This document shows positions 42,421-63,596 of a stretch of DNA of 64,000 nt, one piece after another (position 1 is the stretch's first letter; each line of letters opens with the position of its first letter). This DNA comes from Medicago truncatula (Eukaryota > Streptophyta > Magnoliopsida > Fabales > Fabaceae). Location: positions 7,264,001 to 7,328,000 of the forward strand of contig NC_053043.1 of NCBI RefSeq assembly GCF_003473485.1. The letters are read 5' to 3'. The notes beneath the pieces are model-generated. The model was not told where the DNA came from. It worked only from the letters and a program-made list of their open reading frames with translations, and did no database searches. Position numbers and translations under genes: made by a program.

Positions 42421-43749
42421 CTAACCTTTTTGGTTCCTATTTTCCTTTTTATTGGTAATTGATTCGGTTTTCCGTTTGTGCAATACGTGCGTCTTGATTT
42501 TAAAGATTCTAACATAAAAGGATTGGCTTCCTATTTTCTCGATTACTTGATGTTTTACTTTTTTGATAAAATGAAACTGGTCTTTTTGTCTGAGATTGTG
42601 GGCAAGTTCATACTCTTATTGATGTTAATTTTTTCATTTGAAACCAGAACCAAGTCTACTCAAGAATAGAAGTTATAGATGTTGGGTTTTGCAAAAAAAG
42701 GATGGTGGAGAATACAAAAGGTGGTGAAGAATCTGTGAAGCATAAGTTTTGCCATGAGACCGGATTTAAAATTTGATGGCAATGCATGAATGCACTTTAA
42801 CAAGAACTCACAATCCAAGAGAAATCTTTCTAGTATGTTTAAGATAGTATTTATTTTTTTGTATTTGACATACTATCGTTCTTGATTTGTTTAGCTTCTT
42901 TTACTGTTTAGGAGATTCATATGTTTGAATTTTTTCGGGACCATGCGTTTTATTCTTGTTTGCTAAATTTGGAGAGCATGGTATGATATGGATTAGAGTC
43001 TCGTGTATTCTATTCAACTATTTTGTTACAAAGCTGTGTGTTATGTTGCCAATCTATGGGTTTTATTTGTTGTCTTGCCTCTTTTTCTATGCTCTGCATG
43101 TTTTCATTGCGGAATCAATCTAACAATATTGCTTCTGTCACATCTTTGGTTAGTATATTTCAAAGTAGTAGAGAACACTTCAAAATTTGTGCATTTGACA
43201 GTAAGTACAATACTATAATGTTGTTTCCTTGAGAAGTAGCTTGAGAATACATAAAGCACGGATGAAGTAGAATATGGATCGAGTAAGTAGCTTGTAGGCA
43301 GAATATGGATTTTTTTATTTAAACCCTCTTGTTTAAACTAGTGAGCTACTAAAACATTAACTTGTTTAAACTTTTGTGTTTAAATGCTTCGTATTCAATT
43401 GTTCCTGTGCAATAAACACTTCTTGTTCAAAGTTTGCTGCATATCAACATTTTTGTTATGGTTTTTTTATCTGTTGTAGACTAGTTACCATAGTTTTTAC
43501 TTTTAATCTTTTGGATATGTTTTTTTTCCAATTTGTGGGTTAAGTACACTTTGTAATTCTCTCGTTATGTATGAAATTTTGATGTCAAAAACAAATAAAT
43601 AAACCAAGTTTTGAAACTTCAGCACTAACAAATAAATCGTCATACTACTTCAGTCCTTCACGGACAATGACCTAAAGATTAAAAACAGATGCACATTAAA
43701 ACAGAATATAAAGATAGGAGAAAAAGAATAACTATGTGACGTTATTACA
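42421..43749. other. Intergenic, no gene seen
   Basis: AT-rich sequence without a convincing coding frame or recognised repeat, between the Harbinger element and the degraded hydrolase exon copy. Confidence 0.5.
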
Positions 43750-44545
43750 TATCGAATCTCTAAAAACTGAAATATAAAATCTGCAGTTAGAAACAGCAGA
43801 TAAAGATGACTTACATGCTTCTTCACGAGATTTCCAAACAATAAAGATGACTCACATGCTTCTTCACACAAGATTTTCATACCCAAGAATACAGAATCCT
43901 CTTTAGTCAAACACAGCATGCATTCATCAGCACAATCACTGCTTCAGCAATTAATGTCTGTGAGCCGTTGAAAGCTGAGTCAAATGCGGCATCATCGCCA
44001 TCATCATTGGACACTTCACATAGTGATTGTCCTACTAGCTCAAAATGTTCATCAGAGATTGACATACAGGAAGGCATGTCAGGAATGGCTTAAAGCATCA
44101 ATTGGATTTCAACTTTCTTAGAAACAGTCACAAACAGAAAATAGTTGAGTCTTATTTATCAATATAGGATGATATACATTATTTTTGTTTCTAAGTTTAG
44201 CAGGAGTGAATTATCATTTAAAAGATCAGTTAATGTTCTTTGACTGTAAGAGAGGATTGTTGTGTTTTTACAACCATACAAGCAAAGGTTTATGGATTTC
44301 TCAATTTATTGCCTCAGGCTTATGCATGTTGTTTTCTTGGCCTTTCTAGGATGCAGTTGTTAAATTTTGCCTCATTTTACCTTCCATGTAATATTGCCAC
44401 ATTTTACCTGGCAAATAATTCATAATATTGTAAAGGTTTATATATGAAGATTATAGTCTCTGAAAGATTTTTTGTTTAGATTCAACCATGCAAATTTAAA
44501 AACCGTTGCTTTTAGTTCTTGACGTCGTATGTGGCCCAATAAAAT
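43750..44545 (+). pseudogene. Duplicated last exon and 3' flank of the alpha/beta-hydrolase
   Basis: From GAATCTCTAAAA near 43753 the sequence follows exon 13 of the hydrolase gene (29790-30222): GATAAAGATGACT.ACATGCT, TCTGTGAGCC, GCTGAGTCAAATGC, AAATGTTCATCAGAGATTGA, AACTTTCTTAGAAACAGTCA. It continues into the 3' flank as far as GTGGCC near 44536 (original near 30817). It has deletions and a stop in GGCTTAAAGC, and a local duplication of about 40 bp around 43800-43875. Exons 1-12 are absent. Not expected to make protein. Confidence 0.88.
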
Positions 44546-45734
44546 CACATCACGCAGTACAATAAGCTGATGCTTTGGGTTAAAAGCAACCAATTTTTGA
44601 ATTTGCAGAGAATAAATCCAAACAAAAAATCCTACAGGAATAAAGCCAAAAAACTTCATAATTGTAGAGATTAAAATCATATGTAAACCTCTTGTAAATT
44701 ATTAGTCATTTTACTTGGAAAATGCATGTTGTTAGCAAACATTTCAAATAATGTGACAAAATCAAAGTGAAAAAAAAAAGCTTGTGTATTGTTGGAAATG
44801 CGATAATAATCTTTATGATTATAATTAATTTTGAAATAAAGTGATTGTGTTTGTATGTTTTTATTTTCAAAGTAAGTTTGCAATAAAACTTACGTGTACA
44901 TCTTTTTTAGGTGTTAACCTTCGGGTTCATAGAGAAAATTATTCTTATTAATTTAGAGTTTTGTTGAGTCGATGAGTAAAATTTGTTTAATAATTGTTTT
45001 TACCAAGAGTCAAACTCAGTTTCTCCTACGATTCGTCTTATTTTCTTTCTTCTTTTTTTCTTCCTAATAGTTCGTCTTATTTTCCAACACAATTAAAACT
45101 TTTAATTTTTTTTTTATCACTTATTCCCGTCTATTTATCACTTTTAAGTATCAAAATTGTTATCCTAACCTCATACGGACACAAATTAACATGCAAGATA
45201 TATAGTACTTTTGGCTAGGGGTAGTTGGCTGAAGTTGAATCGGTTGATGATTGCTCAATAGACCCTTCAAATTGCTCAATCCATTAAGTCATAACTTCCA
45301 ATCAGGTTAGTTTGTATGTGAACTTTGATGCGGCCGTGTAACTCCCTCCCGATCAATTTTTTTTTTTAGAAATGTGAACAATTTTAAGGGTCTATTTAGC
45401 AGCCATCAAATTGTTTTAAGGGGGCAAGTTAGGCAGGTCGGTTCACAAGCTAAAATGAATTTCTTTGGGCTCACGCAACAAATCAAAATGATCCAATTAC
45501 ATGAATGCTGAATGTGTAACGTGAGTGAGAAGATAGTATCTCATTCTCAGTAATAATTAACCTGATTTTGAGGATTCAGGTCATGACGTGTCACTTAAAC
45601 ACAGCACCAACCAAATCTGGAACCAACAACCTAGGACTGCTCACACACTCACTCAAACATCGATTTGTTTAGATCTCTCTCTCTTTGTTTTGTTCCATTT
45701 TTTTTTTCTTTTCATTTCTAGGGTTTCAATTTCA
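44546..45734. other. Intergenic and EF-Tu promoter/5' UTR
   Basis: AT-rich spacer with no supported gene. The final about 100 bp (CTCTCTCTCTTTG and T-rich) look like the 5' UTR of the EF-Tu gene. Confidence 0.5.
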
Positions 45735-48691
<2,957 letters not shown>

Positions 48692-49235
48692 AATCGTGAT
48701 CTTGAGTCCACAAAGTTTTTGTCCAGTAATTTGTAATTAAGTCGCGAATAGGGATTGAGACCAGCATGCAGAGAGGAATCTATAATTCGACTATTTTTGA
48801 CACTTGATGTGTCGGTTCCATTTGAATATGTTTGTTTTATCTGTCTGAGAATTATAATAGTAGATTTAGATATTTGGATAAGGGTTAAATTCTCTTAGAT
48901 TCAGTTAATAATGCCAAATTTTCTTTGGTGCGATGTTAGAATAATTTCATTTGTTGCCTTGATCATAGTATAAGCAAAAAATGTCAAATTGATAGTATAT
49001 TTTGAATTTCAACGCTGGAAGCTATGTATTTATAAATGGAAACTATGGATAATTTAATTCAAATAATAATATTGAATTAGAACGAAAAAAAATTAAAGAA
49101 TAAATTACTGAGTCAGGCTATTTTTTCAGCCCTGAAAGTTTCACACACATATGTACAGCACAATTAGATTATTACAGTGATTGCTTTGCATCAACATGGA
49201 TTATTGATCTTGCAATAATGTACTCTTTGATTATT
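48692..49235. other. 3' region between convergent genes
   Basis: About 540 bp separating the EF-Tu stop from the ARM-protein stop on the other strand. It should hold both 3' UTRs. No other feature is seen. Confidence 0.55.
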
Positions 49236-52093
49236 TTACTTGTCTTCCAGCAACATCAATGCTGTCTCAACCAGTGAGTGAATTGTTAGACTGTGCCGAT
49301 TTAGACCGACAGTACCAGAGAAAACGTTAAAGCTTTCAAGCTCTGATGTGGTCTCTAATACACCCTCCAACACCTCTTCCATTTGAAGATCCTTAAAATT
49401 ACTTATGTTTTCTTCTTTGTCTATCATCATCCAAATAGCCAGCTCAATCACAAACCTCCTTATCCTTGGAACCTTTGTTGCTGGATATTGATGTTTCTTT
49501 AGAATCTGGACTAATTTTTTAGCCAATTCAACCTCAGTGATTCCAGCTTCTTTAAACACAGTTCTTGATTCAGAAGAAGCCATGAATGTGAAAACATTTG
49601 CTGCTAGTCCAACCATCACTTCTTGTAGCTTATTCTCTTGTGACATGATTGCCTGAAGTATCTGCAAGGTTGAGGAATGGTCAAAGATGATTTTTTTTAA
49701 TCATCGGTAGACATTTTGCTGAATAGAATAGAAACATAGGGTCTATTTGATAGGGTCTATTTGAATCGACTTATTTTAGCATATCTATGGACATAAGCTC
49801 TTGAAAGACCATTTGATAGAGCCTATGAAATTGTGAAGAGCTTCTAAAATGTCCATAGGCCATTTTCAGATAGTTTTCATAAGCTATCCTAGATAGCTTA
49901 TGAAAACAGCTTAAAGCTTACATAACTTTACGAATCTCACATGCTTGGACTTGGTTGATAAAACTTGTAATTGTTTAATTAATAAAAATTGAAAATAACA
50001 CTTACTGTTGGAGCTGCTGCTGTAACTCCCTTTAACTGGTTGAAGCATTCTGATCCACTGTAGTTGCATAAATTTCTTAGAATTCTAGCGGCACTGACAC
50101 GAATCAGTGGTACTTTCAATGCTTCAATAAGCCTTTCGAGCACTCTCAACTTCAAAATCCGATGACAGTTGCTCTTGCTTTCTAATGCCAGCATTGATAA
50201 GGCCTCACCAGCAACAGTTGTTACATCTTTCTGGTTTTCAGGAATGTTTTGTCTGAAAAATATGTTGAACAATTCTTTAAGCACTCCACCTGTACCTCCA
50301 ATCCTTTCTGATGCCTCATCTTCCAATGCAAGACTTGTTAAAATTTCTATGCTCAGTTTCTGTAACAAGGGGTGTTTCTCACCATGTCTTAAAATATCTC
50401 TGATATTGCTGATTGTGAAAACTACCTCAGAAATCTCTTTTCTAAGATGTTTTCCATATGTTCCTGTTGTGCTAGCCAGCATTTTCACCAGCTGCAGGGA
50501 TCTCTTCACTGTTAGAATTTGTGAGGGAGTAACATTTTCATTCTTCAGCAGGCTTTCTTCTGCATGTGTGAAATCTACGATCTTTGGAAGTAGGCCTCTT
50601 GTATTTCCAATCTTTCCACAATTGTCGTGATCGTGTGCGAGCTTTTTCAGAATGAGTAGTCCTAAATGGTTAAATGTCCAGAACCCGTAATTCGGGTGAT
50701 CAAATATGAGTTTCTTTTCTGCAACTTCATCAGCAGCATGCATACAATTCCTGTTAGTTTGTAGAAGAGACGATATTGATTCCATAGCTCCCGGTATCCC
50801 GGCTATGCGTAGAGAGTTCTGCTTCTTGCCTGCTAGTTTTGATAAAATCTCCGCAGCAGACATCCTAATTTCTTCCTCCTTGTGGTCTGTCCAATTCAAC
50901 ATCTCAACTAGTCTCTCCACCAAAGATATAGAAATTCCAATCTTTTGAAGTGTATCGTCTGAAAACCTCTCACTGTTAGCAAATTGTCGAAGAATTCTCG
51001 CTCCAATGAGCTTCTCATCAGGTGAGTTTGAGGCCAAAAGATCCATAGCAAAAGACACCATATCCATTTTCAATCCATCAAAGATACTCCCATTGACACA
51101 CCTTGAATAAGCATCATAAAAGAATCTCCTGATAGAAACCATCCCTGACGGTCCTAACTCACACTCTTTGTTAACCTCATCCAATAGTTCACAGTAGCTT
51201 AATTTCCACTCCCAATAAGCCTTCTCTGTTAAGAACAACAAAGCTTCTGCAAGAGCCAATGCATAAAAGATGTCGAGAGCAGATTCGCGGTTCCTCTTAT
51301 CGGTATCTCCCTTGGCAATCACTCCATAATTATGCCTGATGAGCTTTGTCGAAGACAGAACCACGCAAGCTGTTGCAGAAAGAAGCTGAAGCCAATACAG
51401 AACCTTGCTGATATGCCCTGAAATGAAAAACCATTTAGCATATGGTAAAAGTGGAACGTCTGAACTAATCCACGTCCTAGTCGTTGTCCTTGTGATTCTG
51501 TTATCCAAAAACCTCGGTACAATGACATTAGCCTCCACGGTGTCTTTTCTGTGCTTCTTTACGGCGGCATTAATAGGTCTGCAAAGATTCTTTATACTTT
51601 GAAGAATGGAATTTGAACTTGATCTCAGCATCCGAAAACTATGCATTCCTGACTCAGTAATAGACCATGTGGCTTGGTGCTGCCACTCAAGCTCATGACT
51701 CCTGCTGAAAATCCGTGTCCCTTCAATCAAGAGTATGATTGTGATGAACCAAAAGTCTGTTTTGTCTAAGGTAATGGCGAAACCACCGAGAAGGACAACA
51801 GTCGCCCATATAAAACCAAGAGTTCCCAAACCAGTTGCTGCTTTTTCAAGCACGGCAAGGCGCAGAGCAAAGAGAGTAAGTTTCTTTTCCGGTGCTCTAA
51901 CTGTTGTTGAAGACTCATTAGAATCTTCTTTATCACCTTCACCACTATCTCTCTTCTCTAGACTGCTAAGGCCACGACGAGGCTCAAACATTGTGGCGCA
52001 TTTGCTCGTTGTCTCGCTTAGCCTCCTAAGTTCACCAACTTCTAGATGAATGCTTCCTCCTCCTTCTCCATCTACACAAATCTTATGATCCAT
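49236..52093 (-). CDS. Plant ARM-repeat protein with membrane segments
   Basis: Function unknown; plant-specific type. Two exons, 50006-52093 and 49236-49661, joined in frame (ACA|gtaag ... cag|ATA) give 837 aa. After an acidic N-terminus of about 75 residues come hydrophobic segments: GLGTLGFIWATVVLLGGFAI, FWFITIILLI, LYWLQLLSATACVVL and a weaker one near ALALAEALLFL. The remaining about 500 residues are helical repeats resembling armadillo units (S-A-A-E-I-L-S-K-L-A-G; L-S-I-E-I-L-T-S-L-A-L-E; SAARILRNLCNYSG). Membrane-anchored ARM scaffolds of this layout are known only as uncharacterised families. The intron (49662-50005) carries a fragment related to the GS2 MITE. Convergent with EF-Tu. 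Confidence 0.88.
49735..49930. mobile_element. MITE fragment in ARM-gene intron
   Basis: GGGTCTATTTGAATCGACTT followed by ATAAGCT and GCTTATGAAAACAGCTTA resembles the left half of the 3030-3300 MITE (GGTCTGTTTGGATTGACTTA, GCTTATGAAAATAACTTATA). No right end or target duplication was found, so it is probably a degraded relative. Confidence 0.45.
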
Positions 52094-54674
52094 GATGATG
52101 ATGATATTATATATGTTGTTTGAAACTCAATGTAAATGTTTGTGGTACTATCTATGAAAAAAGACAAAGGGTGAGTGTTTGTGGAAATTTAATGAAGATA
52201 GGTTTTTTATTTATAAGTAGAAAAATAGAATTGAAAGAATTAGAATGGAGAGCTTAGAGGGCACGCTTATTATGTGGCATATTAATTGGTTATGCTTTGC
52301 TAGCAATTTTAGTAACTTGGGGAAAGGGTTAACTTCTTTCACTATCTCTTCTTGACTTGTGAAGCTTAATTGCTTTCTTTTTCTAGAAAGTTTCTTGTTA
52401 GCTTCCAAAAAGGTAGAGTATGTAAGTCAGTAGCTTGTCGTCTTTATCTATTAATGGCTAGATTAATGCTCAAGTGGATTTCTCATATGCAACACAACAC
52501 TTGTGTATTATTGGATTGGAGGATCTTTTATCTCCAAAGTAGTTACAAGACAAATATTTTGTTTGTTAACCATTTCCCTCTTTTACTCTTTTAGTCACTT
52601 TATTGACATAAAGTATATGTTGATTTTGTCGAAGACTAATCTTTACATGAGAACTTGATTGATCATATTTAGTGGAATCTTCCTTTCCAAATACATTTTT
52701 TCATCGACAAATATGATATATTGCTTAAGAGATCTAAATTTAGTCATACATGCATAAAAATCATTAAAACCACATATTGCAAGTCTTAATATATTGAACG
52801 CTTTATTTGTTTGTATTTTTATTTTTATTCAAGGACAATAGCACTAGTTAGTTAATTTCTGAATAACAATAGAATTAAGAACATTACCAAGGAATTGATT
52901 GAAGAGTATTTTTTTGACAGAATTAATTAAAAAATTGTTAAAATGATTTTTGGTTAAAGTACATTAAGCTTAGCAAATGATGAAGCATGTGAAATTAAAA
53001 AGAAGATTACGCCCAAAGATCACAATTTCTATTATTAGTTTCACCATATATATTTTGTTAAAATGATGTTTCTTATGGAGAAACTCTTTGTCGCTTGGAG
53101 TGCACGATTGGGCTGTGAATCATATGATATGATACAAAAAATAATTTATGAAAAATGAGCTGCTGATGCCATAGCTTATGGCTTATTACGTTGCTCATGC
53201 GTGCTGTCCATGATTTTATTCAATAAAAAAATGTGAATATTTGTTGTAGTCATCTATAACATAGAGCCTTAATTTCGATCAATACAAGGCATTAATCATT
53301 TGGAACATAGCCAGGTGGTCATGGCCATTCATTTTGATCACTTAACAATGAAATAACAATTAATTAGTCATTAGCAAAATAGTACGGTTCATAATCGATA
53401 CTATTATTCCTGAAAAGGGAAAGACAGAGATAGCTCTATATTGACTCAATGACTCCTATGAGCAAAATTATAAGGTGTACGTTAATAAATTGGGGTCTCT
53501 GTCATTGTCAATGCTTCTTTCATTTTCGTTTCTGGGTCCCAGAAAGCGTAGGCAACATGAGAAAAATGAATGAAAGACAGAATATTAAGATTAAGGCTAT
53601 GGAATAAAGCAAAAGGAGAAAATAAGGACCTCACATTAATCACATCTTCATGCTTCAGGTTCCACGCATGTCATGTTGCTTGTGGTACATGCTTTTTAGT
53701 TTACGCGTACACGTAAAACTCAACCGAGTGTTTTTTTTTTGCATGTGTTTATAAAATCATACTTCATTTGGTCTATTTCAATTTTCATTTTGTTTTAATT
53801 TACGGATAACTCATGTAAAGTAAAATACAATCTTGATTTCATAAAAAAATAATTAAAATTTACGTAAGATTTAAAGCACTGTATATCAGATACGTTTTAA
53901 ACAAAACGAAAACTACTTAATATGAATAAGCACAGAACAGATTATTAAAAATTATTTGATCGCAAACAGTTGTTTTTATATCTCTCAAACACAGAAGAAA
54001 TTGAAATCAGCTTCCTTTTCTTATGGAATCATCTCTGATGATCAGAGATAGAATTAATAATAGTACTTATTTTTCTTTTGATGAAAAACTGGTTTTACTT
54101 TGCATATGTAATTTTCAGCACTAAAATTCACCCCAGAAAAATATTGAAGAAATAAAGAAAAATATAAGCCCTTTCTTGCAATAGCTCAGATATCTACATT
54201 CTTACTTTTTTTATGTTAACCATCCGGTTTCTAGGGAAAGAGGCCTAGTAATATGAAGTTCAACCGAGTTAAAAAAGTTTGGTAAAAAATTGTTACCCCA
54301 AGTGTCATTCTTTAGAATTAATAAGTGATACAAGACAAATTAAAATGACCACAAAATCCAACTCTTTCATATTCAACCATTTCTCTTTCAGACCAAATAA
54401 ATTTTTAGCCTACCTCGTTTTCGGACCAAATAGTCCCACTAAGTAGCCATCAATTTTATTTAGATTTAATAAATATTGAAAAACACTAAATAATTTCCGA
54501 TGAGGAACCAAATTATACTTGTGCAATACTTAAGAACTGTTGCAACATACAACAGCTGACTGTCGGCATAAATTCAAACTATGAATGACAGTCAGGTTTA
54601 ATATCTAATTTTAAAACCTAAGTGTAATAATTCACAAGGTAACTGTTATAAATTTACCAAACTCTTGTTAAACA

Positions 54675-54750
54675 AGATATCTCAATTGGATTTATCAGAA
54701 ACAGAGATATCTCAATTGGATTTGTCAGAACCAGATATCTCAATTGGTTT
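54675..54750. repeat. Short tandem repeat, about 30-bp unit
   Basis: AGATATCTCAATTGGATTT occurs at 54675 and 54705 and, shortened to AGATATCTCAATTGGTTT, at 54733. Units are 30, 28 and 18 bp. Noncoding. Confidence 0.85.
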
Positions 54751-55331
54751 AGATATAAACAGTTAACATTTTAATAAGTTGACAGTATTACAAAACAACT
54801 GTCACAGCTAGTCCAGAAAAAGATCAGGCCTGTTGTAAATCTAATGTGGATATCTGAGTTTATAGTTATAAAACATTTGCAGAAGGCCAAGTTAACTACT
54901 AAACCTATGGCTTACAGTGTGTATGGATTGGTATTGAGAGAAACCAAACAACCATTGAATCCACAGCAACTATCTGTAAGCACTGGGCGTGCTTTGGACG
55001 ACCAATGGTAAACCAAAAATTATTAAGCAATATTCACATAGTCACCTACTCCAACCGATATTCTCCAGTCCACAACTCCCACTTATATATTTACAATCTC
55101 TATAGTTAATTTTCTAATCAATGCTATAACATTCAGCTCCCTAAGGCCGGACTTTCAATAAATAAACGCTATAACACTCGGCTATGATATAGAAATTTTA
55201 ATTTTATTCTTTAACAAAATCACCCGATCCCCTTGCTCTTCTAAGTTTTTCTGGCTATTAAGAGAAGGGAAATAGAAAGGAATTCTACGCATAGATCTGC
55301 AGCCTGCAGGATATAGAAACCCCAATCAAAT

Positions 55332-55402
55332 TGCAGAGTAGAAATTCACACAAATCACAATCCCTTTGCAGAGTAGAATATTCACACAAATCACAATCCC
55401 TT
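55332..55402. repeat. Two-unit tandem repeat, 35-36 bp
   Basis: TGCAGAGTAGAA(AT)TTCACA then CAAATCACAATCCCTT, present twice in a row (55332-55366 and 55367-55402) with a 1-bp length change. Noncoding. Confidence 0.85.
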
Positions 55403-56242
55403 CAGAAGAATGAGATTAGGCGTTTCAATTTTCAAATAAGAGAATAGCACATGCTAGAGTAAAGTTTGCAATCCAACCCCTCCTTCTCTCTAATAACCTT
55501 GAATTTCAATGAAGTTCATCCCCAATTTCCTAACTTTAATGGCCAAAAATTTCACCAAATAACCACTGCATAGTGAAACTTATGATGAAAACATGATAAA
55601 TCTTGTAGTACAATGATGATAACAACAATTTAAGCTTATAAATTTCATGAAAAATACTAATCTTTTCCACCACAAATAGACATTGAATGAAATATACATC
55701 AAAACAAAGGAAAAAAATTATGGCTTGAACCTTAAGCCGAAATCCTCTATGATTACTGAACTAAAAAAACTCAAAATGAGCAGTGATCAATTCAGGAAAA
55801 TGCTTGATAGCGGTTGAAACAAACTAACTTAAAGAAATGAATAACAGAACTTATATAGGAGTTACTAGGATCTCTATTGAATAATTCACAACCCTCTTTT
55901 CCACCTTTAACTAAGCCATGATAAATTATATCAAGTAAACTCAAATTCATCAAATTAATCTATTGGGTATTACAAAGTTCATTAGAAAGATTACATGAAG
56001 TATATCATCAGAGCGTGTCAGTTTAGCTGAATGTTCTGATCAACTAAATTCATTTTGGTTTCAATAACACAAAGATATCCTACCCAAATAAACAAATGAA
56101 ATAAACAACTGATTGGAAAAATAAGCACAAACAATGTATTACCTATGAAGCACTAACAGAAACACGGACACTACCACCGGTGATAATCCGAGGAGTGTAT
56201 TACCAAAACAAATAAATATCATCTATTCATCTATGAATGAAT

Positions 56243-57133
56243 CTATAAATTGAGAGTCCTTTGACAGACCTTAGCTTTCTCAGCATCAATAATAGACTCC
56301 AACAATTTCACAGCATTCTCAAGCTTACCCTTAGCATTGACCACAACATAATCAAAATTCCTAACATGCTTCATCTCCTCTTTTGCAGTCGCAATCCTAA
56401 CAAGCAAACTCTCCTTCGTCTCAGTATTCCGATCCACCAACCTCTCCACCATCGCCATTTCACTCTCCGCCATCAAAAACACAAAAACCGCCGATTTCCC
56501 CAAAACCTTCCTCAATGTCTCCGCACCTTGAATATCAACTCTCAAAACAACATCACATCCCTTCGCCATAAACTCCCTAATCTGACTCTTCGGTACGCCT
56601 TTATAATCGCCGTAAACAAGAGCGTATTCGAGAAATTCATCCTTTTCGATGGAATGGATGAATTCTTGTTTAGAGAGGAAGAGATAGTCTATGCCGTGAG
56701 TTTCGGTGGGACGAGGAGGACGAGTGGTGGCGGTGACGACGAAGTGGATGTTAGGACGGGAAGAGCGGAGGTTTGAGATGAGAGCGTCTTTGCCGACGCC
56801 GCTAGGACCGGAGATGACGAGGATGAGAGGGTTAGGGTTAGGGAGGAAGGGGGAAGAGGAGAAGGAGGTTCCGATGGAAGATTCTAGAGCACGGAGGAGT
56901 TCGGAGCGGTTGGAGTTTTCGAGAGAGGGGATTGGGACTGCAGAGGGTCTTCGAGCATCACCCATGCGGGAAGAAGAAAAAGAATTGAGAATTTGGAATG
57001 AGAAGTTGTTAGGTTTTGGTTTGGGTAATGGTGATGGGAGAGAGGGAATGGGACGAAGGGTGAGAGAAGAGTTCAAAATCCTACGAATCATGTTAGAAGT
57101 AATTAAGATTGAAGATGAATGAAGGTTGGTCAA
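56243..57133 (-). CDS. Guanylate kinase, organellar type
   Basis: Phosphorylates GMP to GDP with ATP. Intronless, 296 aa. An N-terminal extension rich in Ser, Pro and Arg (residues 1-56, with internal Met15 and Met57) looks like an organelle transit peptide. The P-loop GPSGVGKDAL is at 109-118. GMP-binding and lid features follow: TATTRPPRPTETHGIDYLFL, EYALVYGDYKGVPKSQI, VVLRVDIQGAETLR. The C-terminus ends in CQRTLNL. It resembles the plastid/mitochondrial GK class (rice VIRESCENT2, Arabidopsis GK2/GK3) rather than the cytosolic enzyme with its extra N-terminal domain. Which organelle cannot be decided here. The start at 57133 is the first ATG; Met15 is a possible alternative. Confidence 0.92.
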   Translation of the reverse strand: MTNLHSSSILITSNMIRRILNSSLTLRPIPSLPSPLPKPKPNNFSFQILNSFSSSRMGDARRPSAVPIPSLENSNRSELLRALESSIGTSFSSSPFLPNPNPLILVISGPSGVGKDALISNLRSSRPNIHFVVTATTRPPRPTETHGIDYLFLSKQEFIHSIEKDEFLEYALVYGDYKGVPKSQIREFMAKGCDVVLRVDIQGAETLRKVLGKSAVFVFLMAESEMAMVERLVDRNTETKESLLVRIATAKEEMKHVRNFDYVVVNAKGKLENAVKLLESIIDAEKAKVCQRTLNL

Positions 57134-57998
57134 AATTTTAGTAATTCAAATTATAATATACTACCAGTATTATTATTGTTTTGGTATTTACTTTCAATCA
57201 CTCATGAATCATGCATTAGTCGGTATTTTGGTACTTTATGTATATGGATTTTCAGAAAATTCTTCATTACTTAAGTGGTCAATGTTGATCCAACCATTAC
57301 CAATATACCGACTACTGCAGAGAATTATTCATTTCAATCAAAGATACCTGCTTAACAGTTTATTGTTTTAACAAAACCTGTTTTAACTGTTATATTATGT
57401 ATGTATGGATATCACTTATCAGTTGTGAATCACAGACCAAATAGAATATTTGGAAGGAGATATCATATCATAGTGCACTTGTGAAATTCAGTAAGCTTAT
57501 ATATATGTAAAACGGCTTGAACGAATTAGAATTATTTACGCACTTATTCGATCTCTTGTTTGTTAATACCAAAATAAGTTACTCGTAGAGAAAAGGTGTA
57601 ACTTTTTGACGACAAATCAATCTCTTTTAAAATACATTAACTTTATAATTGTACCCAAGATAAAGTAACAACTTCAATTCTGCATTGAAGCAGACGCTCT
57701 AGCTTCAAGTTCATGAGTTATCAGGTCTAATGTGCTTCTGTAGTTTAACAAATTAGAGTAGAGTGTAAGAAAATCATCAACTGGACCGGGCGGGTCACAC
57801 TTCTAGTTACTTGTTTTTTACAAGTGAGTCTCTTAATCAAGCTCTACCTTACGTTGATCATTTTCAAGGTTATGCCACTTCAATTTTTGAAGTTCGGAAG
57901 GTCAAGATCAGGTGTAGCGCATGATATCCATGTATCAAGACCATCATGGCACAAAGCAGTTTTCGGCCACATATATATATTCAATGTCATGTCAAAAA
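57134..57998. other. Intergenic, no gene seen
   Basis: Upstream of the guanylate kinase and downstream of the MAP kinase gene. AT-rich. The high-coordinate part (about 57800-57998) is probably the MAP kinase 3' UTR. Confidence 0.5.

Positions 57999-63596
<5,598 letters not shown>

Larger units (their letters stand above)
52094..56242. other. Intergenic, 4.1 kb, no gene seen
   Basis: Between the divergent side of the ARM gene (promoter near 52094-52350) and the 3' end of the guanylate kinase gene. AT-rich with two small tandem repeats (54675-54750 and 55332-55402). No coding frame, tRNA or named transposon was recognised. Confidence 0.55.

Noticed and set aside
44438-44883. Minus-strand open frames near the hydrolase exon copy
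   Set aside because: Their content is low-complexity and they partly overlap the duplicated 3' flank; no family is recognised.
56261-57122. Two plus-strand open frames of 138-171 codons
   Set aside because: They are antisense to the guanylate kinase coding sequence, which has clear family motifs.
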